Source: Lomentospora prolificans
Taxonomy: Eukaryota > Ascomycota > Sordariomycetes > Microascales > Microascaceae
DNA: 64,000 nucleotides
Direction of reading: 5' to 3'
Assembly (NCBI GenBank): GCA_029532625.1
Contig: JARFXM010000009.1
Span: 1,364,001-1,428,000, forward strand
The notes under the pieces are model-generated. The model was not told the DNA's origin and ran no database searches. It saw only the letters and a list, made by a program, of their open reading frames with translations. Made by a program: the position numbers and the translations under genes. Positions within the stretch are counted from its first letter, which is position 1. Every line of letters starts with the position of its first letter. Shown here in pieces: positions 10,076-21,877 of the stretch.

Positions 10076-13000
10076 TCATGGCTCCTCGTGCTCCGGATCC
10101 TCGTCTCCGTGACCGGCTGCAAGTCTCTGGAGCTTCTTCCATATTACCGGATCCATCTCCATCTCTTGCCATACCTCCACCTCCAGCTCACCCGCCACCC
10201 GGGGTTTCCACGGAGGCCACCTCCACACATTAAGCCCGATCAACGTCCTCTTGGCAAGTTTCCGAGCAAAGTCTAGGAGGCCTAGCACGCCCAGCACAGC
10301 AAACACCGTCGCCCACCACATAGGATCGGGCCCGAAAGTTTTCGAGAAGCCGTCGCGCACCGCGTAAATTGAGGGAGTAGGTGCATACGACCCTGACAGG
10401 AAGCCCTGCCATGCCCACCATCCTATGGTGGTAAGGAAGAAACAAAACATGACAATGCCGGTCTTGTAATGAGTCTCCATGATGCTGTGTTTGGCGTTAG
10501 ACTGTGCCCTATAGACCGTCAATGTTGACAGAAGAACTCACAAAAGCTTCCAGTTGATCCATAGGACACCAACTGTGAACGACAGATTGCCAAGTGCAAA
10601 CAGCCCTTGGTCGCTCAACCTCGCCTTCCACCCGTAACCAGCCCAGACACCGAACCAGGCCAGTACTCCCTCGGAAGCGCCTATGAACATCCAGGCAACG
10701 TACTTCCACATGTTCAACCCCATATTTTTCTGCCCGTACGAGTATAGTTCCGGAACGGCAAGCAGAGTCTCGGCGCGGAGGTCCTGCTCCCAAATACCCA
10801 TGCAGATGACACACAAACTTGTGAATAGAGTATTAAAGACCGTCAAACTCGAAAACTCGTACAGTGATGTGCCCGTGTAGCCGTTGTACCTTTGGTAAAG
10901 TGCGGTAGGGAGGTAGAAGAACATCTCCTTCCAAAAGGTGGCGAGTATGAACTTAGCCGTCCGCACATAATTCCACCGTCCGTGGACGAGTAGCATCCTC
11001 TCTAGGAATCTAAACTGCGCTATCGAGTAATCGGCGACGCGTGCTGCCTGGAGACCTTCCTTACCGGAAATACCTATGCCTACGTGGCTTGCCTGGATCA
11101 TCGCTAGATCGTTCGCACCATCTCCAATCGCTAGAGTAAGGCCACGGTGAGCGCCCCTCATCTTTCGCAGTCGTGAGCGGACCGTCTTCACTAGGAGCGC
11201 CTTTTGCGCTGGGGATGCTCGACAACAAATCACCGAGTCAACCAGAGGGATGACGGCGTAAAACAGGGAGCAAAGATCCTCCGACTTCTCGATGATACCC
11301 AAGGTATGGCCGTCGACGACGACTACACTATGGATAGACTCTGTTTGAACATTTTCCATGACGTTGAGTAGTTGCGAATCCAGCGATCCCTTTGTCGAAT
11401 CCAATACATAAACGTCGGACCCTGGCTGGACGATCCGCGCTGAATGTGCAATGTTGATGGCAGTTTCTCGCTTATCGCCCGTAAGCATCCATATTTTGAT
11501 ATTGGCTCGTCGTAGTCGATCAATCGTATCTGGTACGCCCTCTTGAAGCTTATCCTCAATGGCCGAGGCACCAACCAGGTCAAAAGTCTGCTCAATGATT
11601 TCGGCTGCCGCTTCTATACGCTCCTGCCTCTCGACCAGGCTGGTTGTGGCATCCTCGTAAAGCTTCTTCCACGTGGTATACTCATCTTCTGGCACAAATC
11701 GCTGCGCAAAAACGAGAGTCCTCAAGCCCTCGGCAGCGAACTCGTCCAAGTGCTTGAAGCATCGACTGAATACCGTGGGATCATCGTGAATGTAGGGATC
11801 GTCGAGGAAAGAAAACCGGTCCGTTTCATTGGTATCTTCCATGCCGGGGGGTTGAAGATGGGTATATTTTGAAACATCGAAAGAGAGACCTCGGGTGGTT
11901 AAAGATGGACGCGGCTTTTCATCGCGCGGCCGCGAGCTTGCCTCGAAAGATCGGCTCCTCGCGGTACTAGCTTGGCGTAATAGAGTGTTCGTATCGCGAG
12001 CTAGTGAGCCGCCGAGTCTCGCCGTCAAGCTTGGTCGGCCTCCGAAGCTGAGCCTAGACTCCTGCAAGCTCTTTCGGAGCATCTCATGTTCTAGGTCGGC
12101 ACTCTTACGGACCTCATTTACCTTTTGCTTCGCCATGTTCGCCATCCTAAGACGAGGGAGAATAGCAGAATCGGCGCCTTTGCAAATTATCGATATGCGA
12201 CCATCCGGATACCTCACAACAATCGACATTCGCTTCCGCTTGCTGCTGAACTCAATGACGTCCAGGATCTCGAAAGTCTGTAATTCGGATGAACCATCGC
12301 TATCCGTGGTGACGCGAAGAGTAATCTGCTGAGGAGAGCGCTTGACCACCGCGTAGCCGAGCTCCTGTGCAGCCTTGACAAGCGCGAGCTCGTCCGGAGA
12401 AGAAGACTGATAGTCTAGGGTACCATCACGGATTTCTGGCAGGCACGTATGGCATAACGCCATGGCTAGAATGTATTGCTTCGCCTTGCGTGCAAAGAGT
12501 GAATTAGGTCGGCAACGAATGTACTCTATCATGTCTGAAGTTGTGACATCCGGTTGCACATGGTCGGGCCGGCCAGTGGATCGCCACTGAGAGGACGACC
12601 GTCTCTGAGTTATGGATGCTCTCGGAGCGGCGGCGGTCGATGGTATCGTCTGGAGAGCTTCGGAGGACTCTGGCATTTCAACTGTTACAACTGCTGGCCT
12701 CCGTATGGCTGGGGCGCTCGGTTTAGAGAATGCCTTCTTCTCTTCAAGCGTTTGGTCATCTTCGTCGGAATCGGCAGCTTCCGCAACGGCCTCCTCTTGG
12801 TCAAGATCAGTGTCATGAAGCCAAGCAGTGCCTGCAATGCTAAGCTTGCGAAACTTCATGATGTTGTCAGTTAGTGTGCCCGTCTTGTCGGAGAATATGT
12901 AGCCGACTTGGCCCAAGTTTTCTAAAATCGTGTTCGTATTACACTTTGCAGGAGTGTCGGTGACGGCGTCGTACATGTCGATATCGGAATTTAGCATAAT

Positions 13001-14381
13001 CAGTTGGCCTATTTTGACAATTTCCAAGCTAACGTAGAGCGCTAGCGGAATGACATTATTGAACTGAATAATGTAGGCGATGAAGATCTGATAAAAAGGG
13101 ACCTCGGCGTCTTCAAGGTACCAACTGTGAGCCTCCACAGACTTTTGCCAGGCAAGATAGCCCATCGAGCACCCGACAGAGAGGACAATAACGTAGATGG
13201 CGAGCGTGATGACAATTCTGTTAGCGACAAGCTCTAGAGCTGGCCGCTTCGCCTTGGGGTGTTGGTTCGCGTTCATCCCTACATAGGTTAGTAAGGGAAT
13301 TAACGTTAATTCAACGGAGAGACGAACGAAATTTGCACTCTTCACCGGTATTAATCACTAAGCCAATCAGGCTCGGGGTGTTCCTCACAACACTTCCACG
13401 ATAGATGACTTCGTTGAGGGTCAGCGGCAACGTCTTGTCCCCTACGGTGACCTTGCCGTCGAATCGGTATAAATCGGGATTGGGGTCCTCTACAACAAAA
13501 TGCGCCGGACAGGAGCGGATTCCCTCAATAGTGTCGCACTTCTTTATGGCGGCAGAAACTTGCTTTCTTTTGAGGTTCGTTTCTCCGTCTAGGGCCATTG
13601 TCTCGATATATGCCGAGTCGTCTTCGCCGTCCGAGTGCAAGAGAACGATATCGGCGGGGACAGGCTCGTCTCTAACCAGCTTAATCACATCGCCAACCTT
13701 GATATCGCACCACCTCGTCGAGACCCATTTCATACCATCGTATTCTTCATCAAATTCCCGGAGGGGCTCGCTGATTTTTTTGTAATGGAAAGGAATGCGG
13801 CTCTTCTTCATCTTCTTCACCACGATATGAGGCTCGGTAGAGGCGTCCTTAAGGACCATGGCGGCTTCGGCATTCTCAACATTATCAAGGCGGTGGCGCT
13901 TCCAGTCATCATAACCTTCCTTGGCGATGGTAAGGAGGACAAAGAACATGAGCGGGAGGATGGTGGTGAAGTTTCCTGTTGTACTGAGGCCCGGGATGGT
14001 TTGTGGCACACCAACGCATAAGAAGTAAAAGTTGCCGATGCGGCTGAACTGGAAGATCAGTTGCTTTGGGAAAAAGTCGATTATGGTGTATCGCGACGTG
14101 CGGATAGAGTTGTCAATGTAATAACGGCCACGACGGTCGTCGGTGAGCGGCTCCTCACGGCCGGGTTCAAGCGGGACGTGCCGGCCATCTTTCGAGGGTG
14201 ATAGAGGCTTCTCGCGGAGGATGAACTCGAGGAACACCCTTTTATAGACTTTGTGAACACCATTCCGGACTGTCTGGTTCCAGGACTTAGCTCTCGACAT
14301 GCGCTGGCTGCTCCTCGTCGGGACGGTGCCAACGGCGACATCGGCGGTAGCGGAACCGCCGGGTTCTACCTCTTCTATCAT
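10076..14381 (-). CDS. P4-type ATPase, phospholipid flippase (probably Dnf3/DnfD-like)
   Basis: Three exons on the complement: 14381-13328, 13278-10542 and 10484-10076, coding for 1399 residues with consistent phases. Intron 1 is 49 nt with a TACTAAC-like branch point. Intron 2 is 57 nt with TCTAAC 13 nt before CACAG; this acceptor restores the family-typical WINWKLFIMETHYKTG. Motifs: actuator DGET (YIETMALDGETNLK), phosphorylation DKTGTLT at about 482-488, hinge GDGANDLAMIQASHVGIGI, a KGAD nucleotide-binding strand, and ten hydrophobic segments ending in FFLTTIGWWAWQGF. P4-ATPases move phospholipids to the cytosolic leaflet at Golgi, endosome and plasma membrane, usually with a Cdc50 partner. 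The large acidic and Ser-rich insert after DKTG (LDQEEAVAEAADSDEDD) and the IPLALYVSLEIVK helix suggest the Dnf3 branch, which is an inference. The usual PISL of helix 4 reads PLAL here. Confidence 0.93.
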
Positions 14382-17271
14382 GCTTCCTTACGCTTTAACG
14401 AATGACGAAACATACTCCAAAACAACGGGGTTGAAACGAGTGACTTTGGCAGATACGATTAAACGACTGGAAGGGCTGGAGAATGAAAACCCGATGAATC
14501 CGGCATTGCCGTAGCTATTTCCCGGAGGGGTTGCGAAAATTGCCCGATCGCGGCGCCCAAAGTCCGGGAGCAAGGCGTTTAGTGATTTCGTTGGGGCTAT
14601 GGCTCCTATTGACTCTGTAAGTCCGACTACGGATGCAACGAGAGAGGCACCACGCCGTCATGGGAGGGACAGGTGTTTGAGGGTGGAAGGAGCAACCGTC
14701 AGAAAAAACTCGCGGTGGAGGGAAACCGCGACTGGGCCGGAGAGAGAGAGAGCGAAACCGCCAAGGCGCTAATCGCGTCAGTAATTGTATACACAGGTTG
14801 CATGCAGGTGCAGGAGGGAACCGAGAAAGAGGGAAAGTTCCAATATTAAAAAGAAAAAAAAGGAAAAGAAGATGGCGCCAAGGACAAAGACAATACAAGA
14901 CTTCTTAAGATAAAATTAAGAGACTGACCAGTCGCGGGAGCGGAGTTGTCATGACCTTGATCATGGCAAAGATACAAGAAGCTTGGAAGTCTGGGCAGGG
15001 GCAGGCGGCCATTAAGCGTGGCCTAGCCAGCATTGAATTCAACCGGATCGCCGGACCTTCCAGGGAAGAACACGAACAATTCATGGTGGAATGAGCGCGA
15101 GGTATGAATACAATTGCAGGGAACCAAGCACTGACCAATATGCACAAATATCCCACCATAATACAGCTGCTGGTCGTACAAGTACTTTCAAGATCTGGTT
15201 TGGGCCGCCCCACCCAGTCATCTCACCTCGTCACCACTGGCATTCCTGCCCGTTTGACTGCTGATGTCACCCCCGGCCGGGTGCAGCGTTCGGCGGGGGA
15301 GTTTCTTTGTGTATTGGACGTATTATCTGATGACCGGAAAATTGCTAGAACAGTGATTCAAATCTGGACCAACACCCGAGTCTATTCAAGTTTTCCGATG
15401 AGCAAGACAAGGAACAGTTGGACGGGTGGCCAAGTAAACGCCTGGCTTAACCATGGAGCTGCTGACGTACCTGTCAGCAGCGAATTCAAGGTCCATCAAC
15501 GAAACAGTGGAGCCCGGCTGGCTTTCGTACTTACATTGGATCGTATTTTCCTCAAGTATGAAGAAAAGTACCATGGCCAATCTGGTGTTTCCCGGCGACC
15601 CCTGAGCTGCTCTGCAATTCCTCTGTGCAGCACGCCAGTAATTAGAATCAGTCTTCGCGGGAAGCAGGTGTCAATAATACGGCAGCACCGCCAGCGTGCG
15701 GGAAACCAGGTTTGGATGCACAGCGGTTAATAAAAGTATGCTGGGTGCACTGCAAGGATCAAATGGCATCGTCCCCCAATGCACACACCACACCCTCGCA
15801 CTCACATGGGCGCCATCGGCTGAACTGGCCGGTTCGGCTTTGGGGACTAAGAAACGTCCACGTGGGGCCTGGGAGCTTTGGTATTTTTTTTTTTTTCCTT
15901 TTTTTTTTTTTTTGCAAGGCTGGTTCCACGCCGCTGACCTGCCCGACTTTGGATCACAATTTTCAATCGAGGTCTGTCCTTTGAACCTCTGCTATTATTA
16001 CATAAGATACACATGAGGTTATTCGACCGGGAGGGCTTTAAGATGAAAAAGCGCTTTCTAAATAATTGTCACTGGCTCAGATGCGGGAAGGCTGCGAGTG
16101 TTGTGTCGCACGCCAGGGGTCCAAGAGTGTCCAAGGGCCAGTATCACTCACCGATTTAATCCTCCACGAGGCAGTCCGAACACCGCCAATCGGTCCTCAC
16201 CACGCTTTTCCAGCCGGAGCATGTCGCTTGTTAATTTTCCAGGCGGTCTACGTCTATTTATAAGCGACGAGTAACAGCCGACCGGAAACGAGGACCAGCA
16301 ACAAGAAGCTAAGTATGCAAAACCCCTCATATCGACGGAGATATCTCTCGTGCTCTAGTCAAGGGTCCAGAACGCGGTCGGCCCTGTTAGAGATTCCCCG
16401 TTCTAATAACCACATGGCGTTTCCGGACGAGGCAGTCTACAAGCCGGTTGGTTATGCTGGCTGTAGAACCTACAGCTTCCAATCCGGAATTCACGACTGG
16501 CTTGGGGTACGCCTAGTTAAAGCTGAGCCTGACCCTTCGTCTAAAACCTAAACCGGAAAGATGGGCTCAAAGGGCCATCATCATAGGGGAACCGAATGCC
16601 TGGATTGGTCCTAGTTACCCAGTGCATGCGTCAATCCGCAATCCTGCTATTATCGAGCAAAACGAGCACGTCGTTTGGAGATATGTTCCTCAAGCACAGA
16701 TAAAATGGAGCCTGTAATTTCACTCTTTCTATTCTTGGGCGATACGAACCGTGCTCAACAATAATCAACAGCACTGTAAACTACTTCCAGACACCGCGTA
16801 AATGCGAGAGAGCTGCTGAGCGGCTGCTTGTACTACACCGTACGAGCACTGTTATTCCACCCCGGACCGTCAGTGCTGTTGGATTTGGCGGGGTCACGGG
16901 CTCAACACCAGGTTCAGCAAGGAACAACATTTGCAACGAATGCCTGCCTGCTACTCTACCATCTTGATTTTCTGTACCCTGCTGCGGTCTGTTGACGTCT
17001 TCAGTTCTCTTATATTATTATCCCAATTTATTCAGACGGTACCTTTCGCTAAATCCAGCCGGAGCCATCTCTGTATTGCCCGTCGGCCCGCCACAAATCC
17101 ACGTCACTGCCTAGTCTAGCTGAGAAAACGACCTTCTCTTGCGACGACCAAGTGTCTCAGAGCTTCGGAAACCGACCTCCGCCAGCGCTAGCAATATCTT
17201 ATACCTTCTGCATTCTATAGCTGCCCATCCATTCCCTCTCGTCGTAGACTGTCCCTGAACATCCTCGTTGC
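14382..17271. other. Intergenic region between divergent P4-ATPase and Vps9 genes
   Basis: About 2.9 kb. It carries a purine-rich stretch at 14846-14873 and a T-rich tract at about 15884-15914, but no gene that can be supported. The longest open frame (15104-15730, plus) has no recognisable domain, and its composition and codon use are unlike the neighbouring genes. Confidence 0.55.
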
Positions 17272-20005
17272 ATGTCTCCGTCGGAAACCTCGCCCCCCCC
17301 TCCCAACACCGCCTCCGCCGACCACGAAAATGACCCAGTCCAAGTGCCGGTAAAGATGGATGACAGCCTGGATAAAGACGCGGGCGCGAAACAGCAGGAC
17401 TCGGGAGTGCAAGGGAAGGCGAACAAGACTGACGGTGCAGAAGCGCCACCCAGTTCGAACCCGGATAACCTGATCGACCTGAGCGAGCCGACGGCGGCTC
17501 CCACCACCGAGAATGATGCCGAACAGGACCAGACCCCTCACTCACAGGCTCCTCCTGCGGGCACCGGTACAGAGAGTGCACCTGTCACCGATGAAACTCC
17601 CGACATCATGACCTCATCCGTTGCTACGCTTCGCCCGCCTCCGAAACAGAAATCTACATCCCCGAATCCTGGCCTGGCCTTGCTAGGCCCGAGACCCGAT
17701 ACATACGTTGATCCCACTCCCGCGACTCCCACTGCTTCCCACCCACCCTCTAGAGCACATTCTTCTGCTTCGAGGCACAGCCACTCTCGGGCGACCTCTG
17801 AAGTGTCACCAACGAGATCTGATGCCGCATACGATGAGAGACGTTACATGAGCGAGGATGAGCAGGAGGGTGGCTCTCGCTCCGAGATTCAAAGCATCAT
17901 GGAGCAGTTTAGCGAGGCAGGTGGTGGCCCAGGTGCAGAAGAAGTCATGAGTCCAAGATTAGAGATCACATCCCCCCATCTTACGAGCCCGGCTCAGCAC
18001 CCTCCTAGGAAGTCAAGTCTCGAGCCGCTCTCGGGCAGTATGGCAAGCCAGCTCTCGGATCTCCAGGGCCTTCATATCTCCAATGAGTCCCCTACCGCCA
18101 GCGCCCGCTCCCAAAAGCGCATGTCTGACGACCGGGGTCCTCCTGTTCCTCCCAAAGACCTCCCCCAAGTTGTTTCGCCCCGCCGTCTTTCCGAAGAGCC
18201 TGCGCAGTCCAGTGCAGAGGCTCCCATGTCTCCCACTCTGTCTCTGCACAGGCCACCTCCCCCCGAGCCAGAGCCAGAGCCTGCACAGCAATTCGACTTC
18301 CATCGCTTCCTCGAGCAGCTTAGAAACAAGAAGGCCGACCCAGTGGCTAGGTACCTTAAGTCGTTCCTGTCCGAGTTTGGTAAGAAGCAGTGGATGGTAC
18401 ACGAGCAAGTTAAGATTGTAAGTGACTTCCTAGCGTTCATCGCGAATAAGATGGCCACCTGTGAGGTTTGGAGGACCGTTTCAGACAGCGAATTCGACAA
18501 TGCCCGCGAAGGTATGGAGAAGCTCGTCATGAATCGTCTTTATTCACAGACCTTTTCGCCCGCGATCCCGGCGCCGCAACCCATTCCAGGTGCTAAGCCT
18601 AAAAGGCGTGGTGGGGAACGACCTATGGGACCAGGAAGGCGTGGCCAGCACCAGGAAGATGTGGAGCGGGATGAGATTTTGACGCAAAAGATCAATATCT
18701 ATGGGTGGGTTCGCGAGGAACATCTCGATATCCCACCGGTTGGAGATAACGGCAAGCGATTTTTGAGGCTAGCCCAGCAGGGTATGTGATCGGGGCCTGA
18801 CTTGCGACGGTCGGTAAGCTAACGGCCTAGGCAGAACTCTTGAAAATCAAGTCCTACAGGGCTCCGCGGGACAAGATCATTTGCGTACTCAACTGTTGCA
18901 AGGTCATCTTCGGTGCGTACTTCTTTCTAGGGCATATTTAGGAATGCCACCCACTAACCCTTGCTTAGGCCTGCTCAAGAACGCCAAATCAGACACTTCG
19001 GCGGACTCATTCATGCCTCTTCTGATTTACGTTGTCCTCCAGGCGAACCCAGAACATCTCGTTTCAAACGTGCAGTACATTCTCCGGTTCCGCAACCAGG
19101 AGAAGCTTGCCGGCGAGGCTGGCTACTACCTTTCGTCATTGGTAAGTTTCATCTCACTTTCCGAGGCGAATATGAGATTCTAACCAGCCTTCACAGATGG
19201 GTGCTGTGCAGTTCATTGAAAACATGGATCGTACGACATTAACTATTACCGACGATGAGTTCGAGAAGAATGTTGAGGCAGCGGTCTCCGCGATTGCCGA
19301 AAAGCACCGACCCCAATCTCCCTCCGCCGCCGAGGCCGGACCTTCCCAACAGTTCTCGGAAAAAGGTTCCGGGGCCCTGCAGCCGCCCCAGACGGGAGAG
19401 TCGTCCACCCGCCGATCCTTCGACGAGCCTACCACCCCGCGCCGCTCCACCTCCTCCAATGAGGCCGCAGCCGACTCCTCGGGTGAGGATCAGGCAGCCA
19501 TCACCGGCCTCCTCCGCACCATCCAGAAGCCCCTATCCACTATCGGGCGCATCTTCTCCGACGACCCTACTCCTTCTACTGTCCCCCAGAGCGCATCCCG
19601 CACGTCCGCGCCGCCACCAAGCTCTAACCACTCGCCTAGACCTAGCGGCGACTTCCAGCCGAGACCTGCCTCCCAGCCTCAAGCGGTAGGAGAAGAAGAG
19701 CCACCCGTGCCGCCGCCACGGCCATCCAGGCCTCACCTTTCTGCTGAAGAGGCTGCGGCAAGGCAGGCAAGTGCAGAAGCTGCGGAAGCGCAGAGGCTTC
19801 ACAGGGCGGAGCACACGAATATCGTCGAGACTCTAGCGGGCATGTTTCCGGATTTGGATCGGGAGATCATTAGTGATGTGGTGTACCAGAAGCAGGGAAG
19901 GTGAGTTTCTCTTGACCAGTGTTTAGTACCATGTGTGTATCCTTTTACTGACACATATATAGGGTTGGGCTGGCGGTTGATGCTTGCCTTGCTTTGTCGA
20001 CGTGA
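17272..20005 (+). CDS. vps9: Vps9-family Rab5/Vps21 guanine nucleotide exchange factor with C-terminal CUE domain
   Basis: Five exons: 17272-18781, 18835-18912, 18969-19141, 19197-19900 and 19963-20005, coding for 835 residues. The introns (53, 56, 55 and 62 nt) are GT-AG and all phases agree. The first 335 or so residues are disordered, rich in Pro, Ser and acidic residues. A helical bundle (FHRFLEQLRNKKADPVARYL) starts at about residue 343. The VPS9 catalytic core follows: the DEILTQKINIYGW helix, ELLKIKSYRAPRDKIICVLNCCKVI across junctions 1 and 2, ADSFMPLLIYVVLQANPEHL with the conserved Asp of the exchange surface, and GEAGYYLSS. The last 41 residues (NIVETLAGMFPDLDREII...) are a CUE domain, with the MFP motif for ubiquitin binding. 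This is the yeast Vps9 layout: activation of Vps21 on endosomes with ubiquitin input. The last exon is only 43 nt but completes the CUE helix. Confidence 0.93.
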
Positions 20006-20816
20006 GGCGCACGCTACAGGTTGACGCACGATGTGCTGCTGCCGTTAGTTGAATTGATCATGGGCATGTTTTCGGTGATGATCGTTTGCGGGAATGGATG
20101 GTCTCTCAGCAGCCTCGGTCCTACTCATTATCCTATGTATGACCTTGGACGCGAAGAGGAGCCGACACCAAGACCAATCAAGAGTCGTGTCCGACAGAGA
20201 CAAAGTGTGGTCCTGACTTCCCATAGCCTTCAAAGGTTCGGTTCTGCCAGGCCTGGGCAGCTTGTTCCTGTCCTTTCATTGGTATCATCATATCCCCCAA
20301 GCTGAGGATCCAATCTCCAGATCGTTTGCTCCATCTCATACCCTCATTTTGACCCACCTTATCTTCCCTTAGCTTGGTGACCCCCTGGGCCAAGAAATGG
20401 ATATCCCCAGCAATTCTCCAATTGGAACCCTAAAGGCCTGTTCACAACAGCCAATCTCTCCAAAGGCTTCACCTTCATCACTCACCTATCACAAGACACC
20501 TAGAGTAGCTCACTGCCTCTTGGTCCATGGCCATGAGGCTGGATATGTAATGATAATAAAGAAGTCAAAGAACCAGCCCTCACCTTCCCATCTTCATTTT
20601 CACTCACAATTTGTCCTTGGCCTACTCCACGATATAGGTCAACTCCCTCCCGTGAAGATACTGGTAGGGAATCATGGCCAGAGACCTCCCCGAACTCCCC
20701 GGACCCCCCAACGGAGCTCTGTTCCTCCTATTAAAGGAGGAGCCCCCGAGCCCGAGGTCAGTAGGCCGCGCTGGGTAGGATTCGCCCGGAGACGTGACTG
20801 TTTCCTCAGAGGAAAA
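20006..20816. other. Intergenic region downstream of vps9
   Basis: About 810 bases holding the vps9 3' region and upstream DNA of the next gene. Nothing gene-like: the open frames seen (for example 20397-20822) lack any domain or conserved composition. Confidence 0.55.
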
Positions 20817-20818
20817 GG

Positions 20819-20826
20819 ATAAATAG
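20819..20826 (+). promoter_or_regulatory. TATA-like element of the TAG-interrupted gene
   Basis: ATAAATAG lies about 30 bases before a long pure-pyrimidine tract. In fungal promoters such CT blocks often sit just upstream of the transcription start, so the two together are a plausible core promoter. Inference only. Confidence 0.35.
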
Positions 20827-20853
20827 ACGCGTCCCATCACTCGAAAGGCTTTG

Positions 20854-20856
<3 letters not shown>

Positions 20857-20932
<76 letters not shown>

Positions 20933-20940
20933 TCTCTCCT
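20857..20940 (+). repeat. (TC)n pyrimidine tract in a probable core promoter
   Basis: About 35 perfect TC repeats (20859-20928) continue into CCTCTCTCTCCT. On the non-template strand this is a polypyrimidine block of more than 80 bases, between the TATA-like element and a spliced leader. Confidence 0.9.
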
Positions 20941-21128
20941 CTGCACACCCCGACTCTCGAATCGTAAGTCGTTTCGACCTAGCAATTCGGAGCAGATACT
21001 ACCTGGACGAACCATTCATTCAAGGTCCATTTCGTTCCTTTTTATCCTCTTCCCGCACCGTTGAAGCCGTATATACTGCGTCGTTTGCGAATAGCCTGAT
21101 CCCCTGTCCCTTCAAAGCGGACAGCATC

Positions 21129-21443
21129 GTGAGTCCCCTCCTATAGTCTTCCCCGTCTCCTCTCCCCACAGTCTCTCTCAGTCCCGTTCGCGTCTATCCA
21201 CACGCGGGATGGTAGCACTACATGAGGTCGGCGTGGCACTCTCGCAACCACCCGCTAAAACGTCTCAAGACTGACGACCACCTTCTTCCTGTCCCAGTTC
21301 CTTGTGACAAAAAACACTTCGTTCCAAAGTTATAAAGTATCACTCACAACCTTCATTGATATCCATTCCCAAGAAAGTAAGCCACGTCAGCGTGCTAACC
21401 TCTATACCTATACTTTGGCCACATCACTAACCCCTCCACTCAG
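21129..21443 (+). other. Predicted 5' UTR with two introns
   Basis: Two good splice-signal pairs precede the start codon at 21449. GTGAGT at 21129 pairs with CCCAG ending at 21297 (169 nt). GTAAGC at 21377 pairs with CACTCAG ending at 21443 (67 nt), with CTAAC branch-point matches at about 21393 and 21426. The joined leader has no upstream ATG between the introns. Spliced leaders of this kind are frequent on highly expressed fungal genes. Confidence 0.5.
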
Positions 21444-21448
21444 AATCA

Positions 21449-21877
21449 ATGAAGATGTCGATGCTCATGTTCATCAAGATCTGCCGCCGATGCTTTGCGG
21501 AGATCACCGTATGCCACCCTACGGATCCCGATACTGAAGAGCTAATTATTGGCAACGACCAGAACGGTCTCGGCATCGGTACTGACCTCCTGTCCATCTG
21601 TGCGGCCTGTGGCGCCGAAATCCTCGCTAAGGACGACGCGAGTCTCGACGATCTGGTCCAGGCATAGAGCGCCACCTCCTCCGAGACTGAGGAGAGCGAA
21701 CAGTTCTCCGTCAAGGACGCTACCGAGGAGGACTCCGAGAAGGAGGCACAGCCTATCACCAACAAGGTTGCTTCCGACGATGCTTCCAAGGTTCCTTGCC
21801 ACAAGCGAGCCCGCGAGGACGACGACAGTAAGAATGAGGGTGAGAAGCGCGCCGCCAAGAAGCAGAAGTGTGCTTAA
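21449..21877 (+). CDS. Small CxxC (zinc-ribbon-like) protein; frame interrupted by one TAG, then acidic tail with bipartite NLS
   Basis: From the ATG at 21449, 72 residues run to a TAG at 21665-21667, and the same frame then stays open for 69 more codons to a TAA ending at 21877. Part 1 holds C12-x2-C15 and C51-x2-C54 (plus C22), a plausible four-cysteine zinc site. Part 2 is acidic (ETEESEQ, TEEDSEKE) and ends in a bipartite basic signal, HKRAR (about 118-122) and KRAAKKQK (about 133-140), resembling a nucleoplasmin-type NLS. Both halves share the same strong C-ending codon use (GAG, AAG, GAC, TCC), so both appear to have been under coding selection. No GT-AG pair could remove the TAG. Options: stop-codon readthrough, A-to-I editing of TAG to TGG as described for sexual stages of Fusarium and Neurospora, a recent nonsense mutation, or a sequence error. 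I do not recognise the family. Upstream context is a CT-rich promoter and two probable leader introns. Confidence 0.7.

Noticed and set aside
15104..15730. 208-codon open frame on the plus strand
   Set aside because: No domain, no fungal-like codon bias, no start context or splice logic; consistent with chance in a 2.9-kb spacer.
20857..20940. Arg-Glu repeat protein encoded by the complement of the TC tract
   Set aside because: The ERERER reading is only the translation of a dinucleotide repeat in a promoter region.
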